Shown here piece after piece: positions 7,175 to 15,621 of a stretch of 64,000 nt of DNA. The stretch is taken from the NCBI RefSeq assembly GCF_024506435.1, contig NZ_JANIET010000001.1, forward strand, positions 2,108,001 through 2,172,000, given 5' to 3'. The DNA is from Pantoea trifolii. GTDB taxonomy: Bacteria > Pseudomonadota > Gammaproteobacteria > Enterobacterales > Enterobacteriaceae. A model generated the notes under the pieces. That model had not been told where the DNA came from. It was given only the letters and a program-made list of their open reading frames with translations, and searched no databases. The translations under genes were made by a program, and so were the position numbers. Each line of letters begins with the position of its first letter. Position 1 is the stretch's first letter.

Positions 7175-8592
7175 TGGCCACCTCCAACGTGCGCACGATG
7201 CTGCGCCACCAGTTCTGTTCCCTGCTCGCCCAGATCCCACAGCAGACGCGTCATAATCTGCAAACCCTCGCGGGCAATCGATTTCAACAGATGCTCGTTA
7301 ACGCCATGCTGGCCGCAGGCCGGATACGAGTGCGGCACCCACAAGGTGGGCAAGCCGAGAATGTCCGAGAACACTTCATTGGGCAGCGAGCCGCCGAGAT
7401 TAGGCAGCAGCGCCGGTTTCTTGCCGCTGGTTTCCGCCATGCTGGTCAGCACCCAATTGACCAGCGGATCGGTGGGATCAAGGCGTGTCGCGGGCGATCC
7501 GCGCATAAACTCCACGTCCACATAGTCAAAACCGTGCTGATGCAGATGGGTGCGCACATGCTGGGCGAGGTTTTCCCAATCGGTGCCCACCACAAAACGC
7601 AGCTGACAAACCGCCGTAGCGCTGCCCGGAATCGCATTCATTGGACGCGCCGGATTGCCGGTCAGGAATGACAACACTTCCAGCGTGTTCCAGCCATACA
7701 GGCGTTCGGTTGGCGTCAGTCCCGGTTCGCCCCAGTTCACGTCAATATCGGGATCGCCCGGCATGCCGCCGACCTCGATATCGCCGAGAATATCGCGTAC
7801 CTGCGGCGTCAAAGAGTTGGGTTTTAGCGCCTCAACCTGCAACACGCCCTGCGCGTTGACCAGCGAGGCGATGGCGTTGGCCAACTGCGTACCCGGATTG
7901 CTCAACAATCCGCCCCAGTTGCCAGAGTGATAAGCGTTGTCACGCGCGTTGACAGTCAAACGGAAGTTAACCGCGCCGCGTGAGCCCAGGAACAGCGTGG
8001 GACGAATCGCGTTGAGGCGCGGACCGTCTGAGGCGATAAACAGATCGGCTTGCAGCAGCTCGCCATGCTGCTGGCATAACTGCGCCAATCCCGGCGAGCT
8101 GATCTCTTCGCCCATCTCGAACAGCATTTTGCAGTTGAAGCCCAGGCTTCCACCGCGCAACTGATACACCTGCTCCAGCGCCGCCAGATTGACGCAGTGC
8201 TGGCCCTTGTTATCCGCGCTACCGCGCGCATACCAGCGATCGCCCTCTTCAACCATCTGCCACGGCGATAAGCCGTCGCGCCAGTTTTCATCATCACCAA
8301 ACACCACATCGCCGTGACCATAGCTGAGCAAGGTTGGCAGCATTGGGTCTTCGATGCGTACCGCCACGAGGAACGGTCGATTAGCGGCCTCCGGGTTGTC
8401 GATGAAATGCAAGGTAAAGCCCAGTGCAATCAGCTGCGGGCCGATCTCATCCTGCAAATAACGCTGTAGTTCGCTGTCACGATCCTCGCGCTGGCTTTCG
8501 GTGCGTTGCGCCACGCGACGCGCCAAAATACGTTGAAATTCCCCGCTGTCAAAATACGCGGTGGCCTGTTGAACCGCCTGTTGTGCTGTCAT
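7171..8592 (-). CDS. M20-family zinc metallopeptidase
   Basis: 473-aa cytoplasmic peptidase or amidohydrolase of the M20 (ArgE/DapE/carnosinase-like) family. Zinc-site and catalytic motifs are visible: LSYGHGDVVFG (about 88-98), the bridging Asp and nearby residues in RGSADNKGQH (about 124-133), the Glu pair in MGEEISSPG (about 164-172), and late histidines in PHSYPACGQHG. The substrate is unknown; the family covers dipeptides, N-acyl amino acids and related amides. It is the first gene of a two-gene operon with the MHS transporter and is divergent, 148 bp away, from a LysR regulator that probably controls it. Confidence 0.85.
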   Translation of the reverse strand: MTAQQAVQQATAYFDSGEFQRILARRVAQRTESQREDRDSELQRYLQDEIGPQLIALGFTLHFIDNPEAANRPFLVAVRIEDPMLPTLLSYGHGDVVFGDDENWRDGLSPWQMVEEGDRWYARGSADNKGQHCVNLAALEQVYQLRGGSLGFNCKMLFEMGEEISSPGLAQLCQQHGELLQADLFIASDGPRLNAIRPTLFLGSRGAVNFRLTVNARDNAYHSGNWGGLLSNPGTQLANAIASLVNAQGVLQVEALKPNSLTPQVRDILGDIEVGGMPGDPDIDVNWGEPGLTPTERLYGWNTLEVLSFLTGNPARPMNAIPGSATAVCQLRFVVGTDWENLAQHVRTHLHQHGFDYVDVEFMRGSPATRLDPTDPLVNWVLTSMAETSGKKPALLPNLGGSLPNEVFSDILGLPTLWVPHSYPACGQHGVNEHLLKSIAREGLQIMTRLLWDLGEQGTELVAQHRAHVGGGQ

Positions 8593-8740
8593 GTTTGCCC
8601 TGTCTTTTATTGTTTTGTCGTTGATTCATCTTTGCGGAAACGCTGCTTTGCCACAATTATCAATTTATCGAGTAAGATTTGCTTTTATGGCAAAGCTAGC
8701 CTGCCCAATTTCGAGGCATGCACCACCATGAGGCACCCGC

Positions 8741-9667
8741 ATGTTAAGCAGTGAAATCCGCTATTTTCTCGCCGTGGCCAATACCGGCTCGCTCAGCGCC
8801 GCCAGCGAACAGCTGTTTGTGGCGGTGTCGGCGATCAGTCGGCAAATTCAGCGGCTGGAGAATCAGGTTGGCGTGCCGCTGTTTGCACGTCATGCGCGCG
8901 GCATGGTGTTGAATGAAGCGGGCGAGATTTTCGCGCATCACGTACGTAAGAACCTGCTGGATATGGAGTACGCGTTGGCGGAGATTAAGGGGCTGAAAGC
9001 GGTGCGCCGTACATTGATTCGCGTCGCCTGCACCGATGGGCTGGCGTTTACGCTGCTACCCCGTTTAATCGCGGATTTTCGCAATGATAATCCGGGCGTG
9101 CTGTTTGATGTGAAAGTCGCCAGCACCCAAGGCGTGGCGGAAGCGCTGCGCAACGGCGAGTGTGACGTAGCGCTGCAGTTTAGTCTGCACGCGGAACGCG
9201 GCGTCGAAGTGATGGGTTCGTGGCCGGCACCGGTATTAATCGTTATGCATCAAACGCATCCGCTGGCTACTGCGCCGCAGGTCACGCTCGCCGATCTCAG
9301 CCACTATCCGCTGGCCTTACCGCAGCAAAACACCACCGTGCGGCAACTGTTTGAGCTTGCCAGCCACATGAATGGCAGCCTGGTTGAGCCGGTGATGACC
9401 TGTGATACCTTCTCGATGCTGTTTCAATTCCTGCTGCGTACGCCGCAGGCGGTGACCATTTGTAGCGCCTTTACTGTGCTGCAGGAGGCTGAAACGCACG
9501 GTTTGATTTTGCGCTCAGTGGGCATCGATCAGCTGAGCCAGCGCACTTTGCAACTGCAGACGCAATCAGGGCGACCTCGCAGTGCCGCCCTGAATGTGTT
9601 TCTCTCTTTTTTGCTGCAACAGCTGGACGCGTTAGAGGAACCGCTGCGCCAGCGTTGGAAGCCGTAA
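8741..9667 (+). CDS. LysR-family transcription regulator
   Basis: 308-aa LysR-type protein. The N-terminal winged helix-turn-helix covers about residues 1-60 (FLAVANTGSLSAASEQLFVAVSAISRQIQRLE), followed by a LysR substrate-binding domain from about 90 to 300. It begins MLSSEIRYF with GAGG eight bases upstream. The gene is divergent from the M20 peptidase/MHS transporter operon, the usual arrangement for a LysR regulator and its target; the inducer is unknown. Its stop lies almost directly against the stop of the convergent binding-protein gene. Confidence 0.88.
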   Translation: MLSSEIRYFLAVANTGSLSAASEQLFVAVSAISRQIQRLENQVGVPLFARHARGMVLNEAGEIFAHHVRKNLLDMEYALAEIKGLKAVRRTLIRVACTDGLAFTLLPRLIADFRNDNPGVLFDVKVASTQGVAEALRNGECDVALQFSLHAERGVEVMGSWPAPVLIVMHQTHPLATAPQVTLADLSHYPLALPQQNTTVRQLFELASHMNGSLVEPVMTCDTFSMLFQFLLRTPQAVTICSAFTVLQEAETHGLILRSVGIDQLSQRTLQLQTQSGRPRSAALNVFLSFLLQQLDALEEPLRQRWKP

Positions 9668-9668
9668 C

Positions 9669-11267
9669 TCAGTTCTTGATATCCACCGGATAGAAGATGT
9701 GTTTACCGAACGGATCGACCTGATAACCGCTCACCGACTTGCGTACCGGCTCAAAGATGGTTGAGTGCGCAATCATCACCGCGGGCATTTGGTCATGCAT
9801 GATCTGCTGCGCTTGCTGGTACAGCACTACGCGTTTGTCGTGATTCTGCTCGGCACGCGCTTCGGTGATAATCTTCTCGAACGGCTGATAACACCATTTC
9901 GATGAGTTGGAGCCGCCATTCGCTGAAGTGCAGCTGTAGAGCGGGCCGAAGAAGTTATCCGGATCGCCGGTCGCGGTGGTCCAGCCCATCAGCGCCGCCT
10001 GATGTTCGCCGCCTTTCACGCGCTTAAGGTATTCGCCCCACTCATAGCTGACGATATTGGCTTTGATGCCCACTTTGGCCCAATCCGCCTGGATCATCTC
10101 TGCCATTCGTCGCGCATTCGGGTTATACGGTCGCTGAACCGGCATCGCCCACAAGGCGATTTCGGTGCCTGGCTTAATTCCAGCTTCCTGCAGCAGCGCT
10201 TTGGCTTTCTCAGGATCGTAGTCGTAATCCTTAAGATCTTTATCCGCACTCCACACGTCCGGCGGCAGGATGTTTTTCGCCACCGTGCCGGTGCCTTTAA
10301 AGATGGCATCGATAATAGCTTGCTTGTTGATCGCCATCGCCAGCGCCTGACGCACCTTCACGTTATCCAGCGGCGCTTTGGTAGTGTTGAACGACAGGAA
10401 ACCGGTATTCAGGCCCGATTTCTGTTGCAGCGTTAAATCGGGATTGGTGCGCATCTTCTCCAGATCGGCCGGATTGGGGAACGGCATAATCTGGCATTCG
10501 TTTTTTTCCAGCTTGGCGTAACGCACCGAGGCGTCCGGCGTGATGGAGAAGACAATGCGATCGAGCTTCGCCTTGCCCTGCCAGTATTCCGGGAAGGCTT
10601 TGTAGAGGATGCGTGAATCTTTTTGATACTGCACCAGCTCAAACGGTCCGGTGCCAATCGGCTCCATATCGACCTTCTCCGGCGTGCCGGCTTTTAACAT
10701 CTGGTCGGCGTATTCTGCCGAATGAATCGAGGCAAAATACCACGCCAAATCGGCGAGGAATGGCGCTTCAGCGTGAGCTAAGGTGATGCGCACAGTATTG
10801 TCATCGACTTTTTCAATGCTGGTGATCAGCTTGGCCAGCTCAAGGCTTTCAAAGTTGGTGTAGTTACCACCAGAGACATTGTGGTACGGGTTTTTGGGGT
10901 CCATCTGGCGCATAAACGAGAAGATCACGTCATCGGCATTAAAATCGCGCGATGGCTTAAACAGCTTGTTGCTCTGGAATTTCACCCCTTTGCGTAGATG
11001 GAAGGTGTAGACCTTGCCATCCGGGCTGATATCCCAGCTCTCAGCGAGGCTGGGCACCAGTTCGGTGGTGCCGGGCGTAAAGTCCACCAGGCGGTTAAAT
11101 ATCGGCACTGCGCTGGCATCGACGCTGGTTCCCGAGGTGTACAACTGCGGGTTGAAGTTCTCTGGCGATCCTTCAGAACAGTAAACCAACGTTTTTGCCG
11201 AAACCCCGCCCGCAACCGCCAAGCCGATTGCCGTGAGAGTGAGATTTGCCATCATTTTTTTCATCAT
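9669..11267 (-). CDS. periplasmic dipeptide-binding protein, DppA-like (SBP family 5)
   Basis: 532-aa exported solute-binding protein of the peptide/nickel ABC family. The signal peptide is about residues 1-24 (cleaved near GVSA-KT) and the mature protein begins KTLVYCSEGSPENFNPQ, nearly the same as E. coli DppA. Other conserved DppA stretches are EWGEYLKRVKGGEHQAALMGWT and the C-terminal AHSTIFEPVRKSVSGY. It should bind dipeptides for the DppBCDF permease, but no permease or ATPase genes are beside it, so it is either an orphan paralogue feeding a permease elsewhere or specialised for certain peptides. ATG codons at 11267 and 11264 are both possible starts. It is divergent from the peptidase T gene. 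Confidence 0.88.
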   Translation of the reverse strand: MMKKMMANLTLTAIGLAVAGGVSAKTLVYCSEGSPENFNPQLYTSGTSVDASAVPIFNRLVDFTPGTTELVPSLAESWDISPDGKVYTFHLRKGVKFQSNKLFKPSRDFNADDVIFSFMRQMDPKNPYHNVSGGNYTNFESLELAKLITSIEKVDDNTVRITLAHAEAPFLADLAWYFASIHSAEYADQMLKAGTPEKVDMEPIGTGPFELVQYQKDSRILYKAFPEYWQGKAKLDRIVFSITPDASVRYAKLEKNECQIMPFPNPADLEKMRTNPDLTLQQKSGLNTGFLSFNTTKAPLDNVKVRQALAMAINKQAIIDAIFKGTGTVAKNILPPDVWSADKDLKDYDYDPEKAKALLQEAGIKPGTEIALWAMPVQRPYNPNARRMAEMIQADWAKVGIKANIVSYEWGEYLKRVKGGEHQAALMGWTTATGDPDNFFGPLYSCTSANGGSNSSKWCYQPFEKIITEARAEQNHDKRVVLYQQAQQIMHDQMPAVMIAHSTIFEPVRKSVSGYQVDPFGKHIFYPVDIKN

Positions 11268-11390
11268 GATCCTCGCTTTTTATTGACTTCCATGAGTCTG
11301 CTTCGTTATTTAATGTTCATCTGATTAATAAATAACATGATTTAACCAGCACGCGTACTACAGACGCCGCAATGCTAATAAGGAATTGTG

Positions 11391-12617
11391 ATGACAGACC
11401 AACTTGCCAGCCAATTGACCCAGCGTTTCTACCGTTATCTGGCGGTTTCCAGCCAGAGCGATGCCAAATCAACTACGCTGCCGAGTACGCCGTCCCAACA
11501 TGCGATGGCGGAGTTACTGGCAAAGGAGCTGGGCGAACTGGGATTGCAGGATATTGTGATTGACCAGCACGCTACGGTCACGGCGGTGAAACCCGGCAAT
11601 CGTCCCGATGCGCCGCGTATCGGTTTTATCACCCATATCGATACCGTGGATGTTGGCCTCTCGCCGGATATCCATCCGCAAACTCTCACGTTCACCGGTG
11701 AAGATCTGTGCCTTAACAGCACGCAGGACATCTGGCTGCGCGTGGCGGAACATCCGGAAATCAAGCCCTATCTTGGTCAGGAGATTATCTTCAGCGACGG
11801 CACCAGCGTGCTGGGCGCCGACAACAAAGCCGCCGTCACGGTGGTGATGACGCTGCTGGAGAACCTGCGTGGCGATCACGGTGATATCGTGGTGGCATTT
11901 GTGCCCGATGAGGAGATTGGCCTGCGCGGCGCCAAAGCGCTCGATCTGGAGCAGCGCTTTAACGTCGATTTCGCGTGGACTATCGACTGCTGCGAGCTGG
12001 GTGAAGTAGTGTATGAAAACTTCAATGCCGCCGCCGCTGAGCTGGTGTTTACCGGCGTACCAGCGCATCCGATGTCGGGCAAAGGCGTGTTGGTCAATCC
12101 GCTGCTGATGGCGCATGACTTCATCTCGCGCTTTGATCGCTTAAAAACCCCTGAACATACCGAAGGCCGCGAAGGCTATATCTGGTTCAATGATATGAAT
12201 GCCAACGCCAGCCGCGCGGTGTTGAAAGCCTCGATTCGTGATTTTGATTTGCAGGGCTTTGATGCGAAGAAACAGCAACTGGTGGAAGTGGCCGACGAAA
12301 TTGCTGCGCGTTATCCCACCGGCCATGTCGCGCTGACGATTAACGATACTTACAGCAATATCAGTAATGCGATTGGCGAGGATCGTCGCGCGATTGATTT
12401 GATTTTTGCCGCGCTGCAGCAGGTGGGCGTGGAGCCGAAAGTGATCCCGATGCGCGGCGGCACCGACGGTGCTGCGCTGTCAGCCAAAGGATTACTGACG
12501 CCGAACTTCTTCACCGGCGCGCACAATTTTCATTCGCGCTTTGAATTTTTACCGGTTCCCTCGTTTGTGAAGTCGTATCAGGTGGCAGAAGCGTTGTGTT
12601 ATTTAGCCGCGAAATAA
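11391..12617 (+). CDS. pepT: peptidase T (tripeptide aminopeptidase), M20B family
   Basis: 408-aa cytoplasmic zinc aminopeptidase, the same length as E. coli PepT. Family motifs are present: FITHIDTVD (zinc His and catalytic Asp), DGTSVLGADNKAA (bridging Asp), VPDEEIGLRGA (catalytic Glu-Glu), and IRGGTDGA-like MRGGTDGAALS near the C-terminus followed by FTGAHNFHSRFEF. The sequence is clearly more divergent from E. coli PepT than neighbouring genes are from their counterparts, so it may be a paralogue. The ATG at 11391 follows AAGGAA; a GTG immediately before it is unnecessary. It is divergent from the DppA-like gene, suggesting paired peptide uptake and hydrolysis. Confidence 0.85.
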   Translation: MTDQLASQLTQRFYRYLAVSSQSDAKSTTLPSTPSQHAMAELLAKELGELGLQDIVIDQHATVTAVKPGNRPDAPRIGFITHIDTVDVGLSPDIHPQTLTFTGEDLCLNSTQDIWLRVAEHPEIKPYLGQEIIFSDGTSVLGADNKAAVTVVMTLLENLRGDHGDIVVAFVPDEEIGLRGAKALDLEQRFNVDFAWTIDCCELGEVVYENFNAAAAELVFTGVPAHPMSGKGVLVNPLLMAHDFISRFDRLKTPEHTEGREGYIWFNDMNANASRAVLKASIRDFDLQGFDAKKQQLVEVADEIAARYPTGHVALTINDTYSNISNAIGEDRRAIDLIFAALQQVGVEPKVIPMRGGTDGAALSAKGLLTPNFFTGAHNFHSRFEFLPVPSFVKSYQVAEALCYLAAK

Positions 12618-12623
12618 AAGAAA

Positions 12624-12647
12624 AAGGTCGTCATAAATGACGACCTT
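12624..12647 (-). terminator. hairpin 1 of a reciprocal terminator pair
   Basis: AAGGTCGTCAT-AA-ATGACGACCTT (11-bp perfect stem). Read leftward it is followed by TTTTTCTTTT, so it suits the - strand amino-acid-binding-protein gene that ends at 12690, although it lies beyond hairpin 2. Confidence 0.7.
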
Positions 12648-12660
12648 ACGGTTGGATTGG

Positions 12661-12685
12661 GGTCGCCAAACATGGCGACCTTTTT
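12661..12685 (+). terminator. hairpin 2 of a reciprocal terminator pair; REP-like palindrome
   Basis: GGTCGCCA-AACA-TGGCGACC followed by TTTTT serves + strand pepT. Its arms match the palindrome at 38361-38380 except in the centre, so it belongs to the same small repeat family. Confidence 0.7.
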
Positions 12686-12689
12686 AACG

Positions 12690-13469
12690 TTATTTGCTGG
12701 CTGAAACATCAATCCCAGGGAAGAATTTCGCCGCCAGCTTGGTGACGGTGCCATCGGCTTGCACCTTGGTGATCGCCGCATCCAACTCTTGTTTCAGTTT
12801 GTCATCGCCTTTACGCAGGCCAAAACCGATACCGGTGCCGAGAATAGTGTCATCTTCTACCGGCTTGCCGGCAAAGGCGAAACCTTTACCCTGCGGCTTT
12901 TCGAGGAAGCCCGATTGACCGGCAGCTGACATCACCAGCGTGCCGTCAAGACGACCGGCAACCATGTCGTTGTAAACCTGGTTCTGATCCTGATAAGAGG
13001 TCACTGTAACGCCCTGCGCTTCCCAGTGCTTCTTGGCATAGGTTTCCTGGATCGAACCCTGCAGCACCCCGATGTTTTTGCCTTTCAGTGATTCGGCGGT
13101 TGGCAGCAGCTTCTCGCCCTCTTTCACGATCAGCATGGTCGGAATGCGGTAGATCGGTTTGGTGAAGTCGATGCTTTTTGCACGCGCTTCAGTGATGTTC
13201 ATCGCTGAGTTGATAGCATCAAATTTTTTCGCCTGCAGAGCCGGAATCAGGGCATCAAAGCTGCTTTCCACCCATTTACAGTCGAAGTGACCTACCTGGC
13301 AAATCGCTTTACCCAGTTCGATATCGAAACCTTCCAGTTCGCCCTGCGCGTTGCGGCTCTCAAATGGCGGATACTGCGATTCCAGACCATAGCGTAAGGT
13401 TTCCTGCGCCAGCGCGTGCGCCGAGGTCAGCATGCCCAGAGCGACAAACAGTGCGTTCAATTTTTTCAT
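12690..13469 (-). CDS. periplasmic amino-acid-binding protein (SBP family 3)
   Basis: 259-aa exported protein resembling HisJ/ArgT/ArtJ-type binding proteins of polar amino-acid ABC importers. The signal peptide is about residues 1-21 (cleaved near AHALA-QE). Mature-domain motifs are LRYGLESQYPPFE, GFDIELGKAIC, WVESSFDALIPALQAKKFDA and SMNITEARAKSIDFTKPIY. The ATG at 13469 was chosen because the signal peptide starts there; the frame extends further upstream into the aminotransferase end. No permease or ATPase genes adjoin it. It lies 16 bp behind the aminotransferase and is probably co-transcribed with it. Confidence 0.85.
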   Translation of the reverse strand: MKKLNALFVALGMLTSAHALAQETLRYGLESQYPPFESRNAQGELEGFDIELGKAICQVGHFDCKWVESSFDALIPALQAKKFDAINSAMNITEARAKSIDFTKPIYRIPTMLIVKEGEKLLPTAESLKGKNIGVLQGSIQETYAKKHWEAQGVTVTSYQDQNQVYNDMVAGRLDGTLVMSAAGQSGFLEKPQGKGFAFAGKPVEDDTILGTGIGFGLRKGDDKLKQELDAAITKVQADGTVTKLAAKFFPGIDVSASK

Positions 13470-13485
13470 TATATTTACCCCTAAG

Positions 13486-14652
13486 TTACCCTTTGACCTG
13501 GCAGAGCGCTTCTGCACCGGCCTGAAGTGTTGCGTCGTCTTTTGCGAATGACAGGCGAATTAATTTATTGTCAGTGCCGTCCATATAAAACGCCGACAAC
13601 GGAATGGTGGCCACACCGTGATCGACGATGAGACGTTTTACCATTTCGCTATCACTTTCGTCACTGAAATGTCCGTAACTGGCCAATATAAAGAACGAAC
13701 CGGCACTCGGTAGCAGCTTAAATGGCGAATCCTGCATCAACGTCAGCAGGCGATCGCGTTTTTCCTGATAGAACGGCGACAGCTGCAGATAGTTTTGCGG
13801 GTTTTGCAGATAGTGAGCAAAACCGACCTGCATCGGCGTATCGGCGGCGTACATCATGAACTGATGGACTTTGACGATCTCTTCCATCAGCGCTGCCGGT
13901 GCCAGCGCATAACCCACACGCCAACCGGTTACGTGGAAGGTTTTGCCGAAGGAGGAAACCACCACGCTGCGCTGCGCCAGTTCCGGATGCGTTGCCATGC
14001 CGCAGTGCTTACGGCCATCAAACAGAATATGTTCGTAGACTTCGTCAGACAGCACCACGATATCGGTGTTGCGCGTCAACGCGGCTAACTGATCCAGATC
14101 CGCCGCTGACAGCACTTGCGCGCTAGGATTGTGCGGCGTGTTGATGATGATCATGCGGGTGCGCGGCGTAATGGTGGCACGCAGTTCGTCCCAGTTGATG
14201 GCGAAATCAGGTACCTGCAACTTCAGACCAATCGGCGTAGCGCCTTGCAGACGGACCACCGGCGCGTAGCTGTCAAAAGCCGGTTCGAAGAAAATCACCT
14301 CATCACCCGCATGCACCAGTGCGGAAATCGCCATGTAAATGCCCTGGCTGGCACTGCCGGTGATCAGCACTTCGCTACCGGCATCATATTGCTGGCCATA
14401 AAGTGTGTGCACTTTCTGCGCCAGCGCTTCTCGCAGTGACGGCAGGCCGGTCATTGAGGCGTATTGGTTATGACCGTCGCGCATCGCCTTACTCACCAGC
14501 TCAACCAGGTGCGGATCGCACGGGAAGTTGGGTGCGCCCTGCGACAGGTTGATGGCTTTGTGTTGCGACGACAGCTGACCGATGACGCTAAAAATCGTCG
14601 TGCCGACATCGGGCTGTTTGGATGAGAGGTTAACACTGCTATTCAGGGTCAT
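13486..14652 (-). CDS. PLP-dependent aminotransferase, methionine aminotransferase (YbdL)-like
   Basis: 388-aa class I/II aminotransferase. The pattern GTTIFSVIGQLSSQHKAINLSQGAPNFPCDP and the block NTPHNPSAQVLSAADL match the MetC/KAT-like aminotransferases typified by E. coli YbdL; the PLP lysine is in SSFGKTFHVTGWRVGYALAP. It probably interconverts an amino acid such as methionine, glutamine or an aromatic acid with its 2-oxo acid in the cytoplasm. The ATG at 14652 has a GAGG-type Shine-Dalgarno; ATGs at 14679 and 14673 are alternatives. It precedes a periplasmic amino-acid-binding gene and is divergent from a LysR regulator, suggesting a small amino-acid uptake and use unit. Confidence 0.85.
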   Translation of the reverse strand: MTLNSSVNLSSKQPDVGTTIFSVIGQLSSQHKAINLSQGAPNFPCDPHLVELVSKAMRDGHNQYASMTGLPSLREALAQKVHTLYGQQYDAGSEVLITGSASQGIYMAISALVHAGDEVIFFEPAFDSYAPVVRLQGATPIGLKLQVPDFAINWDELRATITPRTRMIIINTPHNPSAQVLSAADLDQLAALTRNTDIVVLSDEVYEHILFDGRKHCGMATHPELAQRSVVVSSFGKTFHVTGWRVGYALAPAALMEEIVKVHQFMMYAADTPMQVGFAHYLQNPQNYLQLSPFYQEKRDRLLTLMQDSPFKLLPSAGSFFILASYGHFSDESDSEMVKRLIVDHGVATIPLSAFYMDGTDNKLIRLSFAKDDATLQAGAEALCQVKG

Positions 14653-14778
14653 CGGTGCCTCGTGAGGTTGCATAACCACGTATCGAAAGTAGATTTCTAT
14701 TCAACGGCGTGCGGCTTGAGTCGACAAGCGAATTGTTGTCATAATAGCCATGATTAAAAATCATAGCTTGAGGTTGTT

Positions 14779-15621
14779 ATGTCCCGCTCTGCTCTGCCGC
14801 TCAATGCCATTCACGCGTTTCTGGTGACCGCGCGCCATCTCAACCTGACGCGAGCCGCCAGCGAACTGTGCATCACCCAAGGCGCAGTGAGTCGTAAAAT
14901 CGCCACGCTAGAAAGCTGGCTGGGATTCGCGCTTTTTATCCGTCACGCTCGTGGCCTGCATCTCACCGAACAGGGCGCGGCGCTGTTGCCGGAATTGAAG
15001 CAAGGTTTTGCCATGCTGGTGAATGCCACAGAAAAAGCCAGCCGCAGTAACGCCGCCATTCGCCTGAAAGCGCCCACCTGCGCCATGCGCTGGCTGGTGC
15101 CGCGTCTGGTGGCGCTGGAACAGCAGCGTCCGGATATTCACGTGGCGTTGACCACCACGCTCGATCATGGCTCGCAGTTGGATAATTTTGACGCGGCGAT
15201 TGTGTTTGGCCCAACGCCCGCCGGATCGATTTGCCTGTTTGAGGAGCGTTTAACGCCGGTGATGGCCAGCAGCGTCACGCCGCCGAGCCAGATTGGCGAA
15301 CTGGCGAAGTTTACTTTTTTGCATCCAACGCAGGATTCACGCGACTGGCAGCTTTGGCTGGCCGAATTGGATGCCGCATTACCGATGGCGCGCAATCAGC
15401 ATTTCGCTACCATGGATCTAGCCATTAGTGCCGCGATTCAGGGATTTGGCGTCACGGTGGCGGATGTGACTTTAGTGCAGAACGATGTGTTGAATGGCCG
15501 ACTGATTGCGCCATTTGCCGCCAGTGTGGCCACCGGCGCGAGCTACAGCCTGTTACAGCAGGCAGAAAAAGATGCGCCACCGTTCCTGCCGGAACTGGTG
15601 GCGTGGTTATCAGAGGTTTAG
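14779..15621 (+). CDS. LysR-family regulator, GcvA-like
   Basis: 280-aa LysR protein. The opening [44 protein letters not shown] is of the GcvA/AmpR/TrpI type, with the substrate-binding domain from about 90 onward ([25 protein letters not shown]). It is divergent, 126 bp away, from the aminotransferase/binding-protein operon and is the natural candidate to control it. Its TAG stop (15619-15621) overlaps the stop of the convergent chemoreceptor gene by two bases. Confidence 0.88.
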   Translation: MSRSALPLNAIHAFLVTARHLNLTRAASELCITQGAVSRKIATLESWLGFALFIRHARGLHLTEQGAALLPELKQGFAMLVNATEKASRSNAAIRLKAPTCAMRWLVPRLVALEQQRPDIHVALTTTLDHGSQLDNFDAAIVFGPTPAGSICLFEERLTPVMASSVTPPSQIGELAKFTFLHPTQDSRDWQLWLAELDAALPMARNQHFATMDLAISAAIQGFGVTVADVTLVQNDVLNGRLIAPFAASVATGASYSLLQQAEKDAPPFLPELVAWLSEV

